Origin: Synergistaceae bacterium
GTDB lineage: Bacteria > Synergistota > Synergistia > Synergistales > Synergistaceae
Direction of reading: 5' to 3'
Length of the DNA: 47,567 nt
Assembly (NCBI GenBank): GCA_031273805.1
Contig: JAISRE010000103.1
Location: forward strand, 1-47,567
The notes beneath the pieces were generated by a model. That model did not search any database. It was given only the letters and a program-made list of their open reading frames with translations, and had not been told where the DNA came from. The position numbers were made by a program, and so were the translations under genes. Each line of letters opens with the position of its first letter. Position 1 is the first letter of the stretch. Of the stretch, positions 35,003-45,077 are shown one piece after another.

Positions 35003-35661
35003 CGCTTGCTATAGATTGCGCGCTCAGGCAGCTTAATCTCTCTCTATCGGACGACCTCAGGCTGTATGGCGATATCAGTCTGCATGTGGATGTAAGACAG
35101 TCTGAGCTGCTGCCGTCTGTTGTGGAGGGATTTCTATCGTCTTTGGGAGTGAAACTGCCGGACATCGGACTCATTGCGGTGACGACAGGCCCCGGCTACT
35201 ATACAGGCGTCAGAGTCGGCCTGTCGTATGCCTCCACGCTTGCCTGGAGCCTTGGCATAAGAATAGCTCCCGTGCCGACACTTTACGCGGTGGCGTTTGG
35301 CTTGCTCGATGTCATGCGCGCTCTGGAGATAAATCATCCTGTGGCCCCTGTGATTGACGCGGGGAAAAACTCGCTCTACGGAGCGGTTTATGGAATTGAG
35401 TCAAGTGGATGTGAAATAATATGCGAACCATCATTTTTTGTGGATTATGACTTTATAACACTGCTCGGTTCTATTGGCGGCGAGACCCGCCCTGTCATGG
35501 TTACTTCCTGTGATACGTCAAATGATATATTGAAAAAATCGGCATACAGAATAGCGCATACCGTCTCGTCCATCGGCAGAAGCATGGCGTCAATCTCGAA
35601 ACTCGTTGTCACAGTGGCGCCTGAAGAGGCCCGCGCGTCTTACTTGAGAAGCCCAGCATGA
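34993..35661 (+). CDS. tsaB: tRNA threonylcarbamoyladenosine synthesis protein TsaB
   Basis: A 222-residue ASKHA-fold protein that forms a heterodimer with TsaD. The N-terminal LAIDCALRQLNLSL and the TGPGYYTGVRVGLSYA motif (about 66-81) are typical of TsaB. The usual DTS near the N-terminus reads DCA here. The gene follows tsaE with overlap. tsaD is not in this window. The C-terminus ends in RASYLRSPA. Confidence 0.93.
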   Translation: MPLTLAIDCALRQLNLSLSDDLRLYGDISLHVDVRQSELLPSVVEGFLSSLGVKLPDIGLIAVTTGPGYYTGVRVGLSYASTLAWSLGIRIAPVPTLYAVAFGLLDVMRALEINHPVAPVIDAGKNSLYGAVYGIESSGCEIICEPSFFVDYDFITLLGSIGGETRPVMVTSCDTSNDILKKSAYRIAHTVSSIGRSMASISKLVVTVAPEEARASYLRSPA

Positions 35662-35677
35662 CGTCCATTACGGACGA

Positions 35678-35829
35678 AGGTTATAAATCAGCGCTTCCTT
35701 AGATCAAGGTCAAAATGGTTCCTCCGGTCAAGCCGGAGGACGACAGAGGGTGCGAGCCGGAGGACGACAGAGGGTGCGCGCTCAAAACCCAGCCCCCCTG
35801 GCTAAATCTTTGAAGGAAACGCTGATTTA
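35678..35829 (+). repeat. Inverted-repeat-bounded segment next to the palindrome
   Basis: AAATCAGCGCTTCCTT (from 35685) is the near-perfect inverse complement of AAGGAAACGCTGATTT (35813-35828). The segment between holds a small hairpin (35721-35739) and the 24-bp tandem repeat. The left end is also a direct copy of the right end of the adjoining 182-bp palindrome. Confidence 0.7.
35731..35778 (+). repeat. 24-bp tandem repeat, two perfect copies (REP-like)
   Basis: Copies at 35731-35754 and 35755-35778 both start AGCCGGAGGACGACAGAGGG. The first is preceded by CCTCCGGTCAAG, so the CCTCCGG arm (35721-35727) can pair with CCGGAGG (35733-35739). GC-rich hairpin repeats of this kind resemble REP elements. 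Confidence 0.85.
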
Positions 35830-35996
35830 ATGTTCTTTGCGGCGAAATGGAGTGGATTCGTTCTCTATCGAAACGGTTATCGCAAAAATGGCCGCAGGCA
35901 TAGTAGCGCTATGTTGAGGACCATTTTTGTGGCAACCGTGAAGATAGAGGGCGAATACGCCCATTGCAGCCCAAAGGTTATTAAATCAGCGTTTCC
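35815..35996. repeat. 182-bp nested imperfect palindrome (MITE-like)
   Basis: The ends are a perfect 17-bp inverted repeat: GGAAACGCTGATTTAAT (35815-35831) and ATTAAATCAGCGTTTCC (35980-35996). Inside, three more arm pairs share the same centre: 35846-35869 with 35943-35965, 35874-35893 with 35918-35938, and a tip CATAG-TAGCG-CTATG (35899-35913). The whole segment can fold into a single long hairpin. No transposase or target-site duplication is seen. It could be a non-autonomous mobile element or a structured RNA. Confidence 0.85.
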
Positions 35997-35998
35997 CC

Positions 35999-36544
35999 CT
36001 AAACCTTTAGCTTCAGTAATTCGCCTCTGTATTTTTCTATCTCCTGGGTGACCAGATGCGAGTATTTCTCACACGTCTTTTCGCCTCCTCTAAATACTCC
36101 GGACTCCAGGTTGGTGGGATCGTTGGAGGTATTTAGCTCGTTGCATTGAAGAGCGTGTTTATCCCAGCGCTCTATGGAGGCAATGTCCTCTTCGGCTATT
36201 TTCTGGAATCTCGCGACTGTGTAGAGGCTCAGCTTGAGTTCCTCTACAAGTATAAAGTTATACTTCATGCCGTAATAGACAATCATTATGAAGTGGGCGT
36301 TGACAAGATCTTCCTTCAAAAACGGCAATTCTGTCAGAGGTATTACGATGCGGTGTTTGTGGCTGGCAAAATAATCCTTGTACTCATACACTATATTTGC
36401 CGACCAGACAACCGCGTCCATAAAATCGTCCTTGTTCAGCATCACGCCGTAGTAGCCATTGTCCCTTATGCGAGATACAATCGACTTGTTCTTCGGCATT
36501 TCGCCGTAAAATTCACGTACTTCTCGCTTAAGCCGCTGTTGCAT
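35999..36544 (-). CDS. Unknown protein on the minus strand
   Basis: A 181-residue, mostly helical cytoplasmic-type protein with many Lys/Glu, no signal peptide and no membrane helix. The stretch DAVVWSANIVYEYKDYFASHKHRIVIPLTELPFLKEDLVNAHFIMIVYYGMKYNF is predicted as a compact mixed alpha/beta domain. The ATG at 36544 has AGAGG nine bases upstream; another ATG three codons earlier is too close to it. A good promoter lies upstream. The stop codon is only two bases from the end of the 182-bp palindrome, so the C-terminus may have been reshaped by that element. I recognise no family. Confidence 0.7.
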   Translation of the reverse strand: MQQRLKREVREFYGEMPKNKSIVSRIRDNGYYGVMLNKDDFMDAVVWSANIVYEYKDYFASHKHRIVIPLTELPFLKEDLVNAHFIMIVYYGMKYNFILVEELKLSLYTVARFQKIAEEDIASIERWDKHALQCNELNTSNDPTNLESGVFRGGEKTCEKYSHLVTQEIEKYRGELLKLKV

Positions 36545-36592
36545 TTTAATCATCCTCTTTCGCCCAACACAAAAATTAACACAACGAGTTAA

Positions 36593-36621
36593 TATATATC
36601 GCAAATACCACAATTTATCAA
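36593..36621 (-). promoter_or_regulatory. Promoter of the minus-strand unknown gene
   Basis: On the minus strand TTGATA (36621-36616), a 17-base spacer and TATATA (36598-36593). The start of transcription would be near 36586, about 40 bases before the ATG. Confidence 0.6.
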
Positions 36622-36811
36622 TAGATGAAATGCTATATTGGAAATGAGAGATCATTAACATGTAAATTGACGCATAATAGGGTTTTAAGTTAAAAAAATT
36701 GGAATAGAAAAATTAAACATATAGGCGGCAAATCGGCCTGATTCTAATGATATTACGTATATTTTCATTCGTAAATTGCGTATTACACTGATTATGCGTT
36801 AAAAACGTCGC
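36622..36811. other. AT-rich divergent intergenic region
   Basis: AT-rich, no gene. TTGACGCATAAT (36667-36678) and ATTATGCGTTAA (36791-36802) form an inverted repeat with one mismatch, 112 bases apart, a possible regulator site or another decayed element end. Confidence 0.45.
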
Positions 36812-36840
36812 TTGCGCTAAAGTATAGCTTTGTTTTATAT
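36812..36840 (+). promoter_or_regulatory. Candidate promoter of the V-ATPase operon
   Basis: TTGCGC (36812-36817), a 17-base spacer and TTATAT (36835-36840), about 80 bases before the first V-ATPase gene. Confidence 0.5.
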
Positions 36841-36920
36841 GCTGATTGAGGTATTATTATTGATACTGGCCTATATGAATCCAGTACTAAAAATTTCTTT
36901 TTTGAAGGGAGGTGGCAGGC

Positions 36921-37244
36921 TTGACTCAAAACATGGCTGACGAAATTAGGACAAAAGAGTCGGAAGCCAGAGAGCTCATTGCCTCCGCCAGGACGGAAGG
37001 AGCACGTTTGCAGGCATCGGCAAGGACCTCCGCAGAGCAGGCGGTAAAAGAGGCCAAGCAAAAATCTCACAGGTATTTCCGTGACAAGGTAAAAGAGGCA
37101 GAGGCTGAAGCTGACACAGCGGCACAGAAAACTGTGGCAGAGGGCAGGAATGAAGCGGAGCGCTTTTACTCGGGCAAAAAATCCAGGACAGCTGAGGTTG
37201 CGGATTGGCTGGTTAAAGAGGTGATGTCTACTTATGGCAATTGA
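36921..37244 (+). CDS. ntpF: V-type ATPase peripheral-stalk subunit (NtpF / G-H type)
   Basis: A 107-residue, almost entirely helical Lys/Glu/Ala-rich protein that should form the long coiled coil of the peripheral stalk together with subunit E. Its place at the head of the operon matches ntpF of Enterococcus hirae (also called subunit H or G). The TTG at 36921 is eight bases after AAGGGAGG; the GTG at 36912 lies on that sequence and is rejected. It overlaps subunit I by eleven bases. Confidence 0.82.
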   Translation: MTQNMADEIRTKESEARELIASARTEGARLQASARTSAEQAVKEAKQKSHRYFRDKVKEAEAEADTAAQKTVAEGRNEAERFYSGKKSRTAEVADWLVKEVMSTYGN

Positions 37245-39246
37245 GACGATGGCGTGTGTTCGCATGGCGGTTCATAAATCCATCTCCGATGAGTTGATTG
37301 ACAAAATTCAGAGACTTGGCTGTTGTCAATTCATTCCGCAAAGCCGTGAAAAAGTCGACGAACGAGACGCGGCTTCTCTTCGCAGCAGACTTCACCATGT
37401 TGAAGATCTGCTGGGTGAGGCGCGTTTTGTAATGCGTTTTCTGGAGCCCTATGCCTCTCTCAAGGGGGGAGGACTATCCGGCGCGCTTGGGGACTTGCCG
37501 TCATATTCGATTGGCGAGTTGGAGGAATTTGCCTCGGAGGACAAATTCAGGTCAACAGCAAAACTGACGCATGACTTTGAGAAGAGATCCGCCGACGCAA
37601 AATCCGGTATATCGAGGATAAACGGTCTCAGAGCGCAGATAATGCCCATCAAGGGGCTTCCTTATTCATTGGATTTTTACACAAAGGGCACGGACGCGGT
37701 TCAGGGCGCCTTATACTCGATTTCGTCCGCTCAGTCAGAAAAGTTCGAGTCGGACGTTGCGCGCGCGCTTGGCGATATGGCGGAGCTCTACGCTCTTCCT
37801 GCGGGCGCGTCGGACCCGTCTCGGATATACTCTCTTATCTGCTCCAGAGAGCGCGCGAATGCTCTTCAAGAGGTACTTGCGGCGTTTCAGGTTTCACGTA
37901 TAGATGTTCCGGCTCAGTTGACAGGACTGCCCGCTGATGAACTGGCCAATCTCGAACATGAGCTCTCCCTTTACAAACAGGCCGATGATGAAGTTACCAA
38001 AGAGATTAAGGAGATGGCTGACGAAGCCTGCCAATCCTGCCAGTACTGCACTGATTACTGGAATATCCTGCGCGCCAAACTCAGCGCGCTCATCGAAGGT
38101 GATCAGACTGAACAGATAATAGTCACATCATTCTGGATTCCTCAAAATTGTATGGAGGCTTTACGCAAGGTTACGGCGCCTTACGAGGGACTGACCGAAG
38201 TTGCGGCAGTCACGCCGGAGGATAATATCGAGGCTCCTACTTTGCTCAAAAACAGCAATTTTTCGAGCGCCATCGAACCTCTGATAACTATGTATGGAAT
38301 TCCGACCTACGGGGGATTCGATCCAACGACTGTTGTAACGCCATTCTTTTATCTTTTCTTCGGCATGTGCTTCGGCGACGCCGGATATGGTCTTGTCATC
38401 GCCGGTCTTCTGCTGTTTTTGATGATGAAGCGCAGAATAACCGGTACGCTGAAGAAATTTCTTGTGATACTGACGGTGGGCAACGTAATGGCAGTAGTGG
38501 TTGGAGCCCTGACGTTCTCTTGGTTTGGGGACAGCTTGACCAGCTTTGCCTTTCTTCACCCGATTGCGCCGGCTTTTCAGAAACTTCAGATACTCGACCC
38601 AATGAAAGATCCGATGACAATGCTGTACATCTCTCTTGCGTTGGGATTCATCCAGATAATGACGGGTCTTGTCATTGCCATGCGTGAGAATCTGCGCAAG
38701 GGCGACAAGATGGCGGCGTTCTCCGACCAGGGCGGCTGGATTGTATTTCTCTGCGGACTTGTCCTGGTCGGATTGTCCGGGGCAGGAGTCATCGGCCTTA
38801 CTGTAAAAGCGAGCGCGGTTATAGCCGGAGTCGGAGCGATAATACTCGTCGCGACTCAAGGTCGCGAAAAAGAGAGCGTAATCGGCAAACTGTTCTCCGG
38901 AATCATGAGTCTCTATAATGTGACGGGTTACCTTGGAGATGTTTTGAGCTACAGTCGGTTATTGGCGCTGGGTCTTGGTTCTGCCGCAGTGGGCATGGTC
39001 ATCAATCTGCTCGCCAATCTGGTTGCGGGCAGTATACCGGGCATAGGGATAGTCCTCGGACTGCTTATTTTCGTACTCGGGCACCTATTCGGAATAGCGG
39101 TGAACATGCTAGGGGCGTTCATACATTCACTGAGGCTCCAGTATGTGGAGTTCTTCGGCAAATTCCACGAGGCTTCCGGCGTGGAGTTTGTTCCGTTGGC
39201 GGCGCGGACGCAGTATGTGAGGCTCACAGAGAGCGCAGACGCATAA
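37234..39246 (+). CDS. ntpI: V-type ATPase subunit I (a-type stator)
   Basis: A 670-residue membrane stator. The N-terminal half (about 1-340) is cytoplasmic and helical, joining the peripheral stalks; the C-terminal half has about seven or eight helices starting near residue 365 (TPFFYLFFGMCFGDAGYGLV). The essential ion-channel arginine is visible as Arg575 in DVLSYSRLLALGLG. With subunit K it forms the ion path. It is coupled to ntpF by overlap. Confidence 0.95.
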   Translation: MAIETMACVRMAVHKSISDELIDKIQRLGCCQFIPQSREKVDERDAASLRSRLHHVEDLLGEARFVMRFLEPYASLKGGGLSGALGDLPSYSIGELEEFASEDKFRSTAKLTHDFEKRSADAKSGISRINGLRAQIMPIKGLPYSLDFYTKGTDAVQGALYSISSAQSEKFESDVARALGDMAELYALPAGASDPSRIYSLICSRERANALQEVLAAFQVSRIDVPAQLTGLPADELANLEHELSLYKQADDEVTKEIKEMADEACQSCQYCTDYWNILRAKLSALIEGDQTEQIIVTSFWIPQNCMEALRKVTAPYEGLTEVAAVTPEDNIEAPTLLKNSNFSSAIEPLITMYGIPTYGGFDPTTVVTPFFYLFFGMCFGDAGYGLVIAGLLLFLMMKRRITGTLKKFLVILTVGNVMAVVVGALTFSWFGDSLTSFAFLHPIAPAFQKLQILDPMKDPMTMLYISLALGFIQIMTGLVIAMRENLRKGDKMAAFSDQGGWIVFLCGLVLVGLSGAGVIGLTVKASAVIAGVGAIILVATQGREKESVIGKLFSGIMSLYNVTGYLGDVLSYSRLLALGLGSAAVGMVINLLANLVAGSIPGIGIVLGLLIFVLGHLFGIAVNMLGAFIHSLRLQYVEFFGKFHEASGVEFVPLAARTQYVRLTESADA

Positions 39247-39825
<579 letters not shown>

Positions 39826-39847
39826 TAGCCGGGCAGGGGGGAATACC

Positions 39848-40429
39848 ATGTCTTTGGCGCAGATAACGGAAAAAATAGAGAGTGACGCTCGCGTGGAGTC
39901 CGCAAAAATATTGGAACGCGCACGGGAGCAGGAGATCGAGATCAAGCGCGCTGCCGAAGCCGAGGTTAAAAAGCTGGAGGATGCGGCAAAAAACCGTTTC
40001 GACAAGGAGCGCCCTGAGATATTCAAAAGACGTGACATCGTCGCAAGGCTCGATGTCAATAAAATTCATTTGGATGCGCAGAGAAGGCTTATCAGGGACG
40101 CATTCAGCGAGGGGCTGGAGCGCCTTAAGGGCTTGGAGAAGGGAAAGTACCTCGAATTCTGCAACAGACTGCTCAAGGAAGCTGTCGACAGCGGAGACGA
40201 GGTTATGGAAATCTCCAGGGATGAGAAATATATTAACCCGGGTTGGGTTGATGAATTCAACAAGGCCAACGGAACAAAGATCACTCTTTCAGAGGAGCGC
40301 GGTGATTTTTTGGGAGGCTTCATACTGAATAAGGATCGAATCTACATAAACTGCTCATGGGAGATGTTGATGCAAGCGACGCAGGAGCGTATCGAGAACG
40401 AAGTCGTGCATCGGCTTTTCTCTGATTGA
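39848..40429 (+). CDS. ntpE: V-type ATPase subunit E (peripheral stalk)
   Basis: A 193-residue subunit with a long N-terminal helix (about 5-60, heptad-like, Ala/Glu/Arg-rich) that pairs with the NtpF subunit, and a C-terminal mixed domain (about 95-193, DFLGGFILNKDRIYINCSWEML) that binds the top of the catalytic hexamer. Order and length fit ntpE. Confidence 0.92.
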   Translation: MSLAQITEKIESDARVESAKILERAREQEIEIKRAAEAEVKKLEDAAKNRFDKERPEIFKRRDIVARLDVNKIHLDAQRRLIRDAFSEGLERLKGLEKGKYLEFCNRLLKEAVDSGDEVMEISRDEKYINPGWVDEFNKANGTKITLSEERGDFLGGFILNKDRIYINCSWEMLMQATQERIENEVVHRLFSD

Positions 40430-40442
40430 GAGGGGTGAATTA

Positions 40443-41456
40443 ATGTCCCGCAGTGAGGCGTACGGTTACGCAGTGGCGCGTATTCGCGCTATGGAGCCTC
40501 TCCTGTTTGACGCATCGCAGTTTCAAAGATTGCTCGATGCCGAGGATCTGAGCGGGGCTCTGAAGATTCTTGGCGAGACGAGTTACGCATCCGGAATATC
40601 GGAAGGCGAGAAAACGGGTCGTTTCGACGCGGCTCTCGAAGCCGGGCTGCTGGATGCGTGTAACGAATTGGCGTCGTTCGTCCCGGACAGAGCACTGATT
40701 GACATATTCAGGGTTCCTTACGACTTTCACAATGTGAAGGTAGTGCTGAAGAGCGGTTTTATTTCCCGAACGGGCGGCAGAAAACGCTACGATCTTATGA
40801 CGAGTCTCGGCACAATACCGGTGGATAATCTGATAGTGCAGATCGAGTCGGAGGACTACAACCTTCTGCCCTTCGGACTGTCTCAGATAATTCCGTCTTG
40901 TTTGACGGTGTGGGAGCAGACTAAGAACGTGGTGGAGATAGAGAGATTGCTCGACAGAGGCTTGTTTTCAAGCCTGGCCGAGTTGGCCGATTCAACTGAG
41001 GAACCTGGTGTTTCAGGCTGGGTCAAGGCGCGCATCGATTCGGAGAATATACGCAATCTTCTGCGACTGAAGCGATTTGGCTTCGACGCGTCTGAGGGCG
41101 TGACGTTTCTGCACAATGGGGGAACGATAGCGCCCGAGGCGCTGGCGTCGATCATGCCGGAGTCATTTGACAACTGGGGGCGGGCTATAGCGTATTCCGA
41201 CGTTGGAATCGCAATCTCCTCAGTGCAGGACGACGGTGATTTTGACGATCTGATAGTGTCCCTGGAGCGGGCTCTCGACGACTATTGCGCCTCTATATTG
41301 AGCAACGCCCGCTACAGCAGCAGCGCGCCTGAAAATGTACTTGCATATCTCTGGGGCAAGGAGATGGAGGTCAAGAACATCAGGACGATACTCGTCTCGA
41401 AGGGATCGGATTCAAACAGAGACGGGGTAAGGAGGCTGATGCGTCATGGCTACTAA
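40443..41456 (+). CDS. ntpC: V-type ATPase subunit C (d-type)
   Basis: A 337-residue helical funnel-shaped subunit that sits on the ring and receives the central stalk. Family landmarks include YGYAVARIRAMEPLLFD at the N-terminus, IFRVPYDFHNVKVVLKS around 90, and LAYLWGKEMEVKNIRTILVSK near the C-terminus. It overlaps ntpG by eleven bases. Confidence 0.94.
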   Translation: MSRSEAYGYAVARIRAMEPLLFDASQFQRLLDAEDLSGALKILGETSYASGISEGEKTGRFDAALEAGLLDACNELASFVPDRALIDIFRVPYDFHNVKVVLKSGFISRTGGRKRYDLMTSLGTIPVDNLIVQIESEDYNLLPFGLSQIIPSCLTVWEQTKNVVEIERLLDRGLFSSLAELADSTEEPGVSGWVKARIDSENIRNLLRLKRFGFDASEGVTFLHNGGTIAPEALASIMPESFDNWGRAIAYSDVGIAISSVQDDGDFDDLIVSLERALDDYCASILSNARYSSSAPENVLAYLWGKEMEVKNIRTILVSKGSDSNRDGVRRLMRHGY

Positions 41457-41787
41457 GAAAAGATTGTCTCCGATGGCGGCTATGGGAAGTTATGACAGCG
41501 TCATACCATTTCAGGCTATAGGGATAGAGACTGTGGTTGTAGGAGATGAAAACAGGAACTCCGTCCCTCAGATAGTTGCCAGGTTTGCTCGTAATGAATA
41601 CGCGATACTCTTTCTGGAGGAGTCCTTGTTTGCGGACTTCAAGGACGACATGGACACCATCAACGAGAGTGAATCGTTAAGTATCATTCCGATTCCCAAC
41701 CAGGCCGGTTCGCTTGGCGTCGGAGTCGAATCCATCCGCAGCAGCACTGAGCGCGCTGTCGGCATGGATATTTTTAACGTTCAGTAG
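41446..41787 (+). CDS. ntpG: V-type ATPase subunit F (NtpG)
   Basis: A 113-residue small central-stalk subunit with a Rossmann-like alternation (IPFQAIGIETVVVGDE, YAILFLEESLF, SIIPIPNQAGSLGVGVESIRSSTERAVG). The last segment, with a Gly-rich turn then an acidic/basic helix, is the F-subunit signature. Named ntpG in E. hirae and atpF in other schemes. Confidence 0.9.
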   Translation: MATKKRLSPMAAMGSYDSVIPFQAIGIETVVVGDENRNSVPQIVARFARNEYAILFLEESLFADFKDDMDTINESESLSIIPIPNQAGSLGVGVESIRSSTERAVGMDIFNVQ

Positions 41788-41846
41788 TTGATATTTTAAG
41801 AATAATGTTCCTTGTCTTACACGTTTATAGTATGGAGGCGATGTGA

Positions 41847-43643
41847 GTGGCCACAGATAAAAAGATTCAGGGAACTATCGCGAAGATATCCGGCCCTCTT
41901 GTTGTTGCTAAAGGGATGTTGGGCGCGAGTATGTACGACGTGGTTCGTGTGGGTGAGGCCGGTCTCGTCGGGGAGATAATAGAGCTTCGTGACGATACGG
42001 CTTCCGTTCAGGTGTACGAGGAGACTTCAGGACTCATGCCAGGCGAGATTGTGGTTGATACGAACGAGTCGCTGAGCGTCGAGCTGGGGCCTGGACTTAT
42101 CGAGCAGTTTTATGATGGAATACAGAGACCACTGCAGAGCATCGAGTCAGTGGCGAACAGCCCGTATATTACCAGGGGCATTACCGTCTCCGCGATAAAC
42201 AGGACGCAGAAATGGGACTTCGTCCCGTCGGTCAAGACAGGGGACAAAGTTGTGGGCGGAGATATACTGGGAACTGTGAAGGAAACAGTCCTGGTCGAGC
42301 ACCGCATCATGGTTCCGCCTGCTATCAGCGGCACAGTCAAGGATATTAAGAGCGGCTCGTTTACGGTGGAGGAGCCGGTGGTCGTCATCGAGGACGAGCG
42401 CGGCAAGCGGCATGAAGTGGCCATGTTAACCAGGTGGCCTGTTCGCAAGCCGCGTCCTGTAGCGCGGCGTCTTCCCCCGGAGGTGCCTCTTTCGACCGGA
42501 CAGAGGGTTGTCGACATGTTTTTCCCGATAGCCCGCGGCGGCACGGCGTGCGTACCAGGCCCGTTCGGCTCAGGCAAGACGGTCATTCAGCACCAGCTGG
42601 CCAAGTGGGCGGACGCCGAGATAGTGGTCTACATAGGCTGCGGCGAGCGTGGTAACGAGATGACGGACGTTCTTCTCGAATTCCCGGAGCTCGAGGATCC
42701 GCGTTCGGGGCAGCCGCTCATGAAGAGGACTCTTCTTATAGCGAACACGTCCAACATGCCTGTTGCCGCCCGTGAGGCCTCCATTTACACCGGAATAACC
42801 ATTGCGGAGTACTTCCGCGACATGGGCTATTCAGTTGCGCTCATGGCGGACTCGACCAGCAGATGGGCGGAGGCGCTGCGCGAGATGTCCGGACGTCTGG
42901 AGGAGATGCCCGGCGAGGAGGGATACCCGGCTTACCTGGGTACCCGCATGGCCTCTTTCTACGAACGAGCGGGACGCGCCATCTGTCTTGGAAAAGACGG
43001 GAGAGAGGGCGCCGTGTCGGTCATAGGGGCGGTCTCTCCTCCCGGCGGCGACCTCTCTGAACCTGTTACGCAGAACACGCTCCGCGTCGCTAAAGTATTC
43101 TGGGGCTTGGACGCGCAGTTGGCGTATCAGCGCCACTTCCCGGCAATCAACTGGCTGTCCAGCTACTCGCTTTACACAGACACCCTTGGCGAGTACTGGG
43201 ACAACGAGTATGACGGAGAGTGGAGTGAAATGCGCATCAAAGCGATGTCACTGCTGGAGGAGGAGGATCAGCTCAAGGAGATAGTCCGCCTCGTGGGCAT
43301 TGACGCGCTCTCAAAGGAAGAGCGCATGACTATGGAGACGTCAAAGTCCCTGCGCGAGGACTTCCTTCACCAGAACTCCTTCCACGAGATAGACACCTAC
43401 GCGTCAATGGACAAGCAGGTGAAGATGCTGCGCAACATCCTGACGTTTCACAGGCTGGGAATGCAGGCGCTCTCTCGCGGGGCTCTCCTCAGAGAATTGA
43501 TTAACATGCCGATACGCGAGGAAATTGCCCGTATGCGTTATGTGGAGGAGTCTGGTTTGAGTAAACTCGATGAGCTGGAAGACAAGATTAAGGATGAATT
43601 GAGCAAACTGACGGAGGCTGGAGGTGAGGAAGATGTTGCCTAA
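41847..43643 (+). CDS. ntpA: V-type ATPase catalytic subunit A
   Basis: A 598-residue catalytic subunit. The Walker A loop GPFGSGKT is at 238-245, and the catalytic glutamate region is in [15 protein letters not shown]. The family's non-homologous insert (about 115-190) is present. Ser/Arg elements [27 protein letters not shown] confirm V-type A. GTG at 41847 has GGAGG nine or so bases upstream. A 59-base gap precedes it. It overlaps the subunit B gene by eleven bases. Confidence 0.97.
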   Translation: MATDKKIQGTIAKISGPLVVAKGMLGASMYDVVRVGEAGLVGEIIELRDDTASVQVYEETSGLMPGEIVVDTNESLSVELGPGLIEQFYDGIQRPLQSIESVANSPYITRGITVSAINRTQKWDFVPSVKTGDKVVGGDILGTVKETVLVEHRIMVPPAISGTVKDIKSGSFTVEEPVVVIEDERGKRHEVAMLTRWPVRKPRPVARRLPPEVPLSTGQRVVDMFFPIARGGTACVPGPFGSGKTVIQHQLAKWADAEIVVYIGCGERGNEMTDVLLEFPELEDPRSGQPLMKRTLLIANTSNMPVAAREASIYTGITIAEYFRDMGYSVALMADSTSRWAEALREMSGRLEEMPGEEGYPAYLGTRMASFYERAGRAICLGKDGREGAVSVIGAVSPPGGDLSEPVTQNTLRVAKVFWGLDAQLAYQRHFPAINWLSSYSLYTDTLGEYWDNEYDGEWSEMRIKAMSLLEEEDQLKEIVRLVGIDALSKEERMTMETSKSLREDFLHQNSFHEIDTYASMDKQVKMLRNILTFHRLGMQALSRGALLRELINMPIREEIARMRYVEESGLSKLDELEDKIKDELSKLTEAGGEEDVA

Positions 43644-45066
43644 GGAGTATAGTACCATCTCGAACCTCTCCGGTCCTCTGATGGTCGTTGAAAGGATCCG
43701 CGATGTGCGCTATGACGAACTTGCGGAGATCAGGCTCTCAAATGGGGAGCGCAGGCGAGGCAGGGTTCTTGAAATAACGGAAGATCGCGCTCTTGTGCAG
43801 GTCTATGAGGGCAGCACCGGTATCGACGCTGACACCACAAAGATTCGTTTCCTCGGTGATGTTCTTATGCTGCCCGTCGCTAAGAGCATGCTGGGACGCA
43901 TCTTTAACGGGCGCGGCGCTCCGATAGACGGCGGCGCGGACATAATCCCGGAGACGTTTCTCGATGTAAACGGAAATCCGATGAACCCGTATTCGAGGGA
44001 CTACCCGTCGGAATTCATTCAGACGGGAATATCCACGATAGACGGAATGAACCCCTTGGTTCGCGGTCAAAAGCTCCCGATATTTTCCGGGAGCGGCATG
44101 CCTCATAACAGGATGGCGGCTCAGATTGCCCGTCAGTCCACAGTTATCAGCGGACACGCTGCATTCGCGGTTGTTTTCGCGGCAATGGGCATCACATTTG
44201 AAGAGGCGTCCTTTTTCATGGAGGACTTCCGCAAGACCGGCGCCCTCGAGAGAACCGTCATGTTTGTAAACCTGGCGGATGACCCGGCTATAGAACGCAT
44301 AGCGACCCCGAGGCTGGCGCTGACCTGCGCGGAGTACCTGGCGTTTGAGCACGATATGCACGTTCTCGTAATCCTGACCGACTTGACAAACTACTGCGAG
44401 GCTCTGCGCGAGATATCGGCGGCGCGCAAGGAGGTCCCTGGACGGCGAGGCTATCCGGGCTACCTGTATACCGACCTTGCTACGATGTACGAGCGAGCGG
44501 GGCGTCTGCGCGGCAAGGATGGTTCTATCACTCAGTTCCCGATTCTGACCATGCCTGAGGACGACAAGACCCACCCGATCCCGGACCTTACAGGTTACAT
44601 CACTGAGGGGCAGATAATATTGGGCAGAAGCCTTCACCGCAAGGGCATCTACCCGCCGGTGGACGTCATGCCCTCCCTCTCTCGTCTTAAGGACAAGGGC
44701 ATAGGTAAGGGCAAAACACGCGAGGATCACGCCGACCTGATGAACCAGCTGTTTGCCGCCTATTCGCAGGGCAAGGAGGCGAAGGAACTGGCGGTTATCC
44801 TCGGCGACGGCGCGTTGAGCGAAGAGGACAAGGCGTTCGCTAAGTTCGCTGACCTCTTTGAGGATACCTACGTCAGACAGGGAGAGTATGAGAACAGAAC
44901 GATAGAGGAGACGCTGCAGCTTGGCTGGGAGCTTCTGACTGTCGTACCGGTCAAGGAGCTCAAGCGCATAAGAGACGCGTACATAGAGAAATATCTCCAG
45001 CCGATGCTCGTTGAAAAGGCTGAGAACAGTGAGCAGTCGAGGCAGGCAGCTCTGACGGAAGCGTAG
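43633..45066 (+). CDS. ntpB: V-type ATPase subunit B (non-catalytic)
   Basis: A 477-residue nucleotide-sensing subunit. It lacks a P-loop; the corresponding place reads [19 protein letters not shown], typical of V-type [21 protein letters not shown] and the C-terminal helical domain match the family. ATG at 43633 has GGAGG eight bases upstream; the GTG at 43624 overlaps that sequence. Confidence 0.97.
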   Translation: MLPKEYSTISNLSGPLMVVERIRDVRYDELAEIRLSNGERRRGRVLEITEDRALVQVYEGSTGIDADTTKIRFLGDVLMLPVAKSMLGRIFNGRGAPIDGGADIIPETFLDVNGNPMNPYSRDYPSEFIQTGISTIDGMNPLVRGQKLPIFSGSGMPHNRMAAQIARQSTVISGHAAFAVVFAAMGITFEEASFFMEDFRKTGALERTVMFVNLADDPAIERIATPRLALTCAEYLAFEHDMHVLVILTDLTNYCEALREISAARKEVPGRRGYPGYLYTDLATMYERAGRLRGKDGSITQFPILTMPEDDKTHPIPDLTGYITEGQIILGRSLHRKGIYPPVDVMPSLSRLKDKGIGKGKTREDHADLMNQLFAAYSQGKEAKELAVILGDGALSEEDKAFAKFADLFEDTYVRQGEYENRTIEETLQLGWELLTVVPVKELKRIRDAYIEKYLQPMLVEKAENSEQSRQAALTEA

Positions 45067-45077
45067 GGGGAGTCCCC

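Noticed and set aside
35731-35778. 24-bp tandem repeat as a CRISPR array
   Set aside because: The two copies are directly adjacent with no spacer, and no cas gene is present.
36921-37244. Small helical protein before ntpI as an unrelated coiled-coil protein
   Set aside because: Position, overlap with ntpI and helical composition fit the NtpF/H stalk subunit.
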